This document shows positions 58,401-64,000 of a DNA stretch of 64,000 nucleotides, piece after piece; the first letter of the stretch is position 1, and each line of letters begins with the position of its first letter. Both the position numbers and the translations under genes were made by a program. Origin of the DNA: Tetracentron sinense (Eukaryota > Streptophyta > Magnoliopsida > Trochodendrales > Trochodendraceae); the NCBI GenBank assembly GCA_015143295.1, contig CM026551.1:15363827-15427826 (forward strand), read 5' to 3'. A model generated the notes under the pieces. It was not told the DNA's origin, ran no database searches, and saw nothing but the letters and a program-made list of their open reading frames with translations.

Positions 58401-61400
58401 GAGTAGTCAAATTGTCGCCTAGACAACTGCCTATCCAGAACCCCTAATGCCTAACCAGGCGGGCACTCGTTAAGACTAATAGTACTAAACCTTGTCTCAA
58501 GGGCACTACATGCTAGTGACAAAGCCTTGCCTCCTAGGCACTACATCACTAGTGAGTAGTGACAAAGGCATTAGGTGTAGTCTAAAAGGAATGAAAAATA
58601 TGTAGAGTACAAATATTTGCTCTATAGACTTTGTTTAGAGGTTGGCTAGGTAAGAATATAGACATTGTCTAGTGTTTTCATCTGGCTCTCCATCCTTTCT
58701 CCAAACTCTGCTCTCTTTTTTTTCTTTTTTTTTTGTATTTGCAGTTTGGTCTTATATATGCTCCTTTTCTAAATTGTCTTTAATTTCAATAATATACAAA
58801 TATCTGAACTCTTTTAATGAGTATCACGTATCAACCGACCCGATCTACGAATTTGTTCATAAAATAATTTTTTGTCGCCTAGACATTGCCTAAGCATCAC
58901 CTCGTCGGGAAAGCCCTAGGTGTTACCTGGACTCCGACTAAACTTGTTAGTGGAGACAGAGAGATTCTCTTGCTACTCTTGTTATGATGTACATAAGGTT
59001 GAGAAACCAAAATAATTGTGTGAGCTGCTAGGTGACACCACCTATTTCAGTTATTCATCCTTGTCTGCATTTTGACAGGTTAAGGAGCCACTACCTTTGA
59101 TAATTCATCATCTCCCTGTAGCTGTCACCTTCGCATTTTTTGGTGATGGGAACATTGTGGTAGGCAAACTGACTCTTGAAAAACATCACTTTATCCCTAC
59201 TGCCAATAAATGCTTGTATAAATTGGTCAGCGCTGTTTTCTCTGGTTTCTCTTTCTGACATGATGGGATGTTGCATAGGTGATAGATCCAACTCAGAATG
59301 AAGAAGCTGTAATGGGAGGAAGGATGACTGCTACATTAAATACAAATGGTGATGTCTGTGCTGTTCAGAAAGCTGGAGGAGAGGGTGTGATTATGCAGTG
59401 CTTGCGTATTGCTTCTGTGAAAGCCACTGATATAAGAAGCAAAATAAACAGTGCGGTGAGTTTCTTTCATAAACATTCTAATGCAACTTGAGTGTCTTTT
59501 GCCCGTTTTACTGATCATTTCATGAGCTTGGCTCGTTGAATGATAGTAATGTGCAAGGCTTTACAATTCACTCCATAGATGAGTGTCAAATACAGGACAG
59601 CATGCCTTTTTTCTCTCAACTTCTTTACATATTTGTTTTGATAGGTAACTTGTCTACTTATAGAACTTGGAGTAAGGTTCGGGTTATTGACTTAATCTAC
59701 TTATAGGTAACTCTTTTTTTTTAACGGCTAGACGTAAGGAAAGGTTTAGGGTTACAAAAACGGATTAATGTTGGGATTAATGACAGAAAAAAGAGAATAG
59801 AGACAAATAAAGATCCATTTTTAGGATCTTACCATTTTAAGAAGGTACCAGACTTGATGGTGTTAAACCATCAAAGAAAAATCACTTCTCCAATTGGACA
59901 TCACACCCTGACACAGTAGCAATGCTACCATGCAAAAAATAATTCTTCAACTATTATGTACAATGGGAACTATACATTGCTCTACATAGATGGGCTGGAT
60001 GGCAGCTATGTAGGCTCTTCCAATCCTTTTCAAACTCCAATTAAAGATGACTGAAAATAGAAATTTCTTGACTTTCTAAAACATGCTAAAATTCAATTAG
60101 GGTTCCACCAAGCGGCTGGTTAATTGGGAATAAAACGTAGTTGCTGGGAAGCTGCTTACAGGGTGGGATTGTTGCTTCTCAGGAAGCTCTCTTCTTCCAT
60201 CATGTTCCATTTGGTGGTCAAAGAGGACTGTGTATGTGGGATGTGATGGGATAGCCCCGAGTCTATAGGCCATGGTACACTGAGCAAGAATCGATGGATT
60301 GGAACCTAAGGCACCTACTTCTCCATATATATCTCTTTTAAAATAAAATCTAAGGTATGAGTTGTATGACGGCCCATAGTTATATAACGGGAATAAGGCG
60401 CTTATATCTCATTTCTTGCTTCTCGTTTCGTAAGGATATTTGGAGCCCGGCTTCCTGTTTCTCTCTTTTGCTTTGGAGAGATCTGGTTACTATGGAAAAA
60501 AGCCCACTTTGAGTGTAGATTTTGGAAAACGAACTTTGGGGTTGCTGTACAGCTGCTTGTGGAACCTTCTTTATGGTTTTCAAGTATTAAGGCTGAATTG
60601 TTTGCATCACAATGATTTTAATTGGTAGTGTGAATGGTGTGGAAATGCTGTTTGTGCTTTGTTAGGTTCTTGTGTGTGTTTTATCTGATCATTTTACAGT
60701 GTCATACTTGATTAGTTGATTTTAGGTGTTTGTTATGGAGTTTCCATATAACTAGGGTTCATAGACACGAGGGGCAGAAAGTGGTTCTTCGAGATTGATA
60801 TAAAGATGAATGAAAGTTTAATAATAATAAAAATGTGAAGTGTTGAAACCAGTTATTTGTTACATTACATTACACCATAGTAAATATTGTACTTGCAGCA
60901 TGATAGAAAATTATTGAAAACAATGTTGTCTCTGTGTGTAGACTGTAGTGTAGTGTTGGCTTGGCAGCTAAATATAGCATTGGGACAATTACGCTTTAGA
61001 CGGGCTGCTGATTTCCCATTAAGGGAGTCCAGTGAAATAATGACAAGGAATTTCTAACCTTTTATCCTTTTAAGAGCTGGAAATTGGAAAACATCTTGTT
61101 TGATGCACATGATTGATATGGACTTTATGGGCCTGATTTTATGCACCTTTTAATGCTATTCTTAAAAACACGTTGGTGGAAATTGTGTCAATCTAAAACC
61201 TATTCTTTCAGACAGTACTGTTTGGCTTTGCTTTTATGGACACATTTTGAGTGGGTTATGGACCCCAAAATTGTGATGCTTATGGGTTTTTTCTTATTAG
61301 TTGGCTGTAGAAGCTTGAAGGTCTCGGCCCACTCTAGTTAAAAATTTCTTTAATTTGCATCAAGGCAAAGCACTCTATCTTTTATAAGCATGGTTCAAAA

Positions 61401-62706
61401 TATCGGTATCGTCGCCGTATCGGTAAGTCTAAAATAGAATACGTATCGGCGTATCGGTACCGTATCGGTTGGATATGGCGGAAAAATTCAGAATACGCTA
61501 AGAAAAGCTTGGATATGCAAGGAAAAAATTTGATACCTTGCATAAAATCTCTTTTAATGCAAATATAAGCTAAAAAAAAAACTAAATGAAGGCCTCCAAC
61601 TATATTCATAATCATACATATGAAAGTTAACAAATTTATAAGTTAAAAAAGGCATGAGCGTTGATAAATATGTATGAAAATACAAACCATAGTTTCTTAA
61701 CCAAGTGATAGAAGCTCACTTTCATTCATAAATCAAAATATGAAAATACATAGACCCTTATATTCACAAATCAAATTAGATACATGATAGAAGCTCAATA
61801 TTACATTGAGCTTCGTGCCGACTCATACTCTATAATTGCAGGATCAGGAATTGAGTAGAGTGATACATTATAAGTGGTTCAGATATGATGACACCCTTGT
61901 GTCCAAGTCATCATCGTACTATACATGCCCCAGATACATTTGTACATATGCCTGTTGCTGAGTCGTGATCTGTCCATAACTGTTAGTCGAAGACTGATTG
62001 AGCATCATAACCAGTGGCTCCTGATAAGTAGTGTTGGGGTGGGGGCATCATAATCAGTGGCTTCTAATAAATAGGGCTGGGCTGGGGCATCATAACCAGT
62101 GGGATAACCTTATTTACATGAACTATGCGCTAGTTGTTTTTCATGTATCCTGTGTTTTGCTATATTTATATATTGTGCCTGTTTACCGATCCAAAAAAAA
62201 AAAAAAGTAAATGAAAGTAAAATCAAGTTAAAATCATTTACTTAAATAATATATTATATAAATAAGTTGTGTGTATTAGGTCTGTATTGGGGATTCTAGT
62301 GTAAATGGAAGAAAAAAAAATTAACTAAAAAATCCCCGTGTCGAGTGTATCGGGTCCGTATCGGCTTGATACAGTGGAGTTTTTTTTTCCAGCGTACCAG
62401 TGTATCGGATAGCTCCAAATAGGATACGTATCGGTCGATACGTATCGATATTTTAAACCATGTTTATAAGCAGCACTTTATGAAATGCCATACATTGGCT
62501 TGTTTTGAATATGAAACTAAAAAGTGATTTGTTTCGTGCTTTTCTCTATTTTCTGTGCTTTCCTTTAAGGGTGTTGTTTTCTTTAGCAGATTTCTCACCA
62601 GCAGTTTTGATGTATAATATTCCATGTCTAAGCTTTCTATTGTAAGCTTGTGCAGGTTGAAGCACACAACATGGAAAAAGCTCTAAGAAAGATCAAGCGC
62701 CACTGA
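52270..62706 (+). CDS. RRP45: RRP45: RNase PH-like exosome subunit (CER7/RRP45 family)
   Basis: There are seven coding exons: 52270-52406, 54372-54581, 55203-55298, 55386-55500, 59079-59159, 59279-59455 and 62656-62706. They give 288 residues in consistent phase. Landmarks are MEQRLANTWRMSVNEKKF, DLRVDGRRPFDYR, QLGQTHVMGFVTSQL, TEFSPMADPSFEAGRPGE, RGLRESRAVDTESLCVL, DLHILDNGGNLVDAAN and PLIIHHLPVAVTFAFF. The RNase PH fold fills about residues 30-260. Plant RRP45 proteins sit in the six-subunit ring of the 3'-5' RNA exosome; Arabidopsis RRP45B (CER7) affects cuticular wax. Intron 1 uses a GC donor. The frame stops at TGA 62704 just after RKIKRH, yet homologous tail sequence follows in frame. 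The product may be a short RRP45A-sized protein, or the stop may be recent, conditional or an error. Confidence 0.93.
52407..54371. other. RRP45 intron 1 (GC-AG) with LINE-like RNase H remnants
   Basis: About 2 kb. On the minus strand near 52900-53000 a segment reads VSHTLRRSKLEADLLAKEG, like the end of plant LINE-linked RNase H. On the + strand near 53530-53680 a segment reads KVVVERDSSNAITWV, like its start. They face opposite ways, so a rearranged or doubled remnant is likely. At 53930-54090 a CGAATT-type repeat occurs, next to a poly-C run (53850). Confidence 0.45.
54372..55500 (+). CDS. RRP45: RRP45 exons 2-4: core of the RNase PH domain
   Basis: Exon 2 (54372-54581) holds QLGQTHVMGFVTSQLVQP to IIDRGLR. 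Exon 3 (55203-55298) holds ESRAVDTESLCVLAGKLVW. Exon 4 (55386-55500) holds NLVDAANVAALASLLTFRR and EVIVHPPE. Donors GTAAAA, GTAAGG and GTTAGC and three AG acceptors agree with the phases. Confidence 0.93.
56150..56440. other. Possible mitochondrial DNA fragment (NUMT)
   Basis: It contains TCGCTAGATAGCTAGTTTTC, AAAGCGGGTTCTTTGTCC, GGTGGGAGGGATCAGCCACC and CCTAGGGGAAGGGAGC. Balanced composition and texture suggest plant mitochondrial spacer DNA. No gene is recognised; this is inference. Confidence 0.35.
57120..57610 (+). mobile_element. L1-type LINE 3' remnant
   Basis: The sequence resembles the late part of plant LINE ORF2: near 57135 LIPSKATFLCGLTPHVGS, like the W-x-PSK-xFxxW zinc-finger region, and near 57235 a CRSQGEL stretch. 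It is heavily broken by stops and shifts. The end TTTATCGATTTAAAAAAAAA at 57595-57615 matches the 3' end of the LINE at 5640-6174. Confidence 0.55.
57945..58940. repeat. Repeat region with GTCGCCTAGGC motifs
   Basis: Recurring GTCGCCTAGAC, GCCTAGGTG, CAAAGCCTTGCCTCCTAGGC and CACTAGTGACAAAG motifs in both directions suggest one or two old MITEs of the type with CCTAGGC-rich ends. Clear borders were not found. Confidence 0.35.
59079..59455 (+). CDS. RRP45: RRP45 exons 5-6: second half of the RNase PH domain
   Basis: Exon 5 (59079-59159) reads VKEPLPLIIHHLPVAVTFAF to NIV. Exon 6 (59279-59455) reads VIDPTQNEEAVMGGRMTAT, then NTNGDVCAVQKAGGEGV and MQCLRIASVKATDIRSKIN. The VIDPT-EE-VM-G segment is the conserved RRP45/RRP42-type signature. 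Borders GTGG/TAGG and GCG/GTGAGT fit the phases. Confidence 0.93.
59456..62655. other. RRP45 intron 6
   Basis: 3.2 kb holding the hAT element at 61389-62462. The rest is AT-rich unique sequence with only chance frames. Confidence 0.6.
61389..62462. mobile_element. Non-autonomous hAT element, second TATCGG-type family
   Basis: The ends CATGGTTCAAAATATCGG and the inverse of CATGGTTTAAAATATCGA are flanked by an exact 8-base duplication TTTATAAG (61381-61388 and 62463-62470). Subterminal repeats are CGTATCGG and GTATCGGC in both directions. No transposase is visible. The middle (62130-62208) has a LINE-like tail, GTTTACCGATCC followed by an A run. It resembles the CAAGGTTCTAAATATCG family in its ends and repeats but is a distinct family. 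Confidence 0.88.
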
Positions 62707-63338
62707 TCCTCGGTTGCCTTGGATGTTAATCAACCGGACATTAAAACAAGGGACCACCAAGACCATTCTGTTATTCAGAAAGGAGCTTCCGAGTTGTCAA
62801 GGCATCATTTGGAGAGATTAAAGGAGAAACTGGTGGAAAGCTGTAGTAGTGAGAGTGGTGTTGAAGACGAAACCCAATCATTGCAACAAGGAGGAACTAA
62901 CAGAGGCAACAATGTTAGAAGTTCCATCGGTGGGCCCTCAAGTTGGTATGTCATTGTTCTGCCCTGAATTGTGTTTGACCTGTTTTATGTTTAACGCATT
63001 TCAACTTTCCCCATGGAAAACAACGTATGCAAGCTACTTCATTAAACTGATATTGTGGATTCCCACTGTGGACCCCAGCGATCCAGTATTTGAATCATGT
63101 TGAAGTAAACCAAAAAAATGTCATTCTGGGATCCATGGCAGTGGAAGCAGCGAGGATGGTGGCTCACAAGCTAACCATATCTTGCCCTTTTCATGTTTAT
63201 GTGCTTTGTTTTGTTTCAGGCTGATGTTTTTTCACTAGAGTTGGATTATTTTTAATTTTTTTTTGGACTTTTTTTCCAGGAATCCATACTCAAAGGGCAT
63301 TGATTCGATTTCCCTTAAGACTTCTCTAGCTTCACCCG
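62656..63338 (+). pseudogene. RRP45: RRP45 last exons: stop after KRH, then conserved tail sequence in frame
   Basis: Exon 7 opens VEAHNMEKALRKIKRH and then TGA at 62704-62706. In the same frame, 62707-62945 has no further stop and reads a hydrophilic tail with ASELSRHHLERLKEKL and GGPSSW. A donor GTATGT at 62946 and acceptor TTTCCAG at 63279 join it in phase to 63280-63338, which reads NPYSKGIDSISLKTSLASP. This resembles the C-terminal extension of plant RRP45B/CER7 as I recall it (a GPSxWxPYS motif, then SLK-S-ASR). A donor GTATTC at 63339 suggests another exon beyond the window. The tail therefore looks recently cut off or subject to read-through. Confidence 0.7.
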
Positions 63339-63666
63339 GTATTCAGCTTCTTTAATCATTAGGAGTCACCTTTACGTGTCTCACTGCTTGTTCTATATGT
63401 GTTTGCTTGTTGATAAGCTTTAGTCTTCAGATTAACTTCTTTTTAGGTAGGTAGAATTTTGCAAGCAGTTTTTGACCCAAGCCTTATTGGTCAAGGTTTT
63501 ATTTTGATCGTTATCATAACTGAATCAGTACAAACAACGGGAGTTCACGATACATGAAAATAGAAGCAAGATCCCCCCCCCCTCACAATGTTTCCAAAGA
63601 GTGAGGATCTTGATCTGCTCTCTACGGCTCTTACCTCACAAGTTTAGCCCCCACCCCTCTCCCCCC
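63339..63666. other. RRP45 intron or 3' flank
   Basis: No gene is seen. A poly-C run lies at 63573-63581. Probably an intron if the tail exons are real. Confidence 0.4.
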
Positions 63667-64000
63667 TAAGGTTCTGAATATCGATATTGCCAGATATGTC
63701 TCACCTTTCGAAAAAGATATATCGCGGGATATATCATTTTGCAGGAAATATATCGCTCGTTGAAGGACAAATTGGGGGAAATTGGAGAAAATATGGAAAT
63801 TTTCAATGAAACTTCAGGCAATGTCAAAAAAATATGTTATTACAAGTTGAGAATCGAAAAATTAAACCAAAACAATAATGTACATAAGAGATGCAATGTA
63901 AATGGGGGCAAAGATGTGCGCTAACAATAATGTATGATTGACTAATATTGATATAACTTACGTAAAATGTTTCATTTATCCCTCAATCAATCATAACAAT
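63667..64000 (-). mobile_element. hAT element end, same family as 18466-25133, cut by the window edge
   Basis: TAAGGTTCTGAATATCGATAT and the following ~330 bases match the right ends of 9838-11412 and 18466-25133 in inverse orientation, including AAACTTCA, ACATAAGAGATGCAATG and TCAATCAATCATAA landmarks. The element continues beyond the window, so its length and target duplication are unknown. Confidence 0.85.

Larger units (their letters stand above)
55501..59078. other. RRP45 intron 4
   Basis: 3.6 kb. It holds a possible mitochondrial fragment (56150-56440), a CGAATT-type repeat (56480-56585), a LINE tail (57120-57610) and a GTCGCCTAGGC-type repeat region (57945-58940). The rest shows nothing supportable. 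Confidence 0.6.

Noticed and set aside
1-64000. A novel multi-gene or defence-like system
   Set aside because: The only host genes are CYP59 and RRP45; every other coding-like stretch is accounted for by transposable elements or chance frames.

Overview
Nuclear DNA of a flowering plant, outside the grasses as far as can be judged. It is AT-rich and carries plant-type introns, plant LINEs, Copia and Gypsy elements, hAT, Harbinger and Mutator elements, and a fragment of plastid DNA. The species cannot be named from the sequence.

Two host genes are present, both on the + strand and both for RNA processing. (1) CYP59, a nuclear multidomain cyclophilin (cyclophilin, RRM, CCHC zinc knuckle, Arg/Asp/Ser-rich tail). 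It has 14 coding exons from 2532 to 40398, so about 1.7 kb of coding sequence is spread over 38 kb. Every splice junction could be placed and the 569-codon frame is open. (2) RRP45, an RNase PH-like subunit of the exosome. Its coding exons run from 52270, with a non-coding leader exon upstream and an intron with a GC donor. The frame stops at a TGA at 62704, but the sequence beyond still reads in the same frame as the conserved plant RRP45 tail and splices into a further exon at 63280, so the gene probably runs past the right edge.

The rest is layered mobile DNA. CYP59 intron 3 (8.4 kb) holds two LINE pieces, Copia fragments in both directions, a Harbinger-type element with a TTA target duplication, and hAT elements. 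CYP59 intron 10 (19.6 kb) holds a 17.7 kb Gypsy element with 2.1 kb LTRs and a GAACC duplication. Inside it sits a 6.7 kb hAT element with a recognisable but decayed transposase, plus a related LTR. The space between the genes holds three solo-type LTRs nested in one another (40837-47779), then a ~145 bp tandem repeat both outside and inside a Mutator-type element (48340-51105), then a stretch that looks mitochondrial. RRP45 introns hold LINE remnants and two more hAT elements.

One hAT family appears as an autonomous-type copy (18466-25133), a shorter deletion derivative (9838-11412) and a copy cut by the right edge (63667 on). No operon, CRISPR array or new multi-gene system was seen. The points most worth checking are the RRP45 stop before a conserved tail, the GC-AG intron, the hAT family, and the ABRE/G-box-bearing tandem repeat next to the RRP45 promoter.
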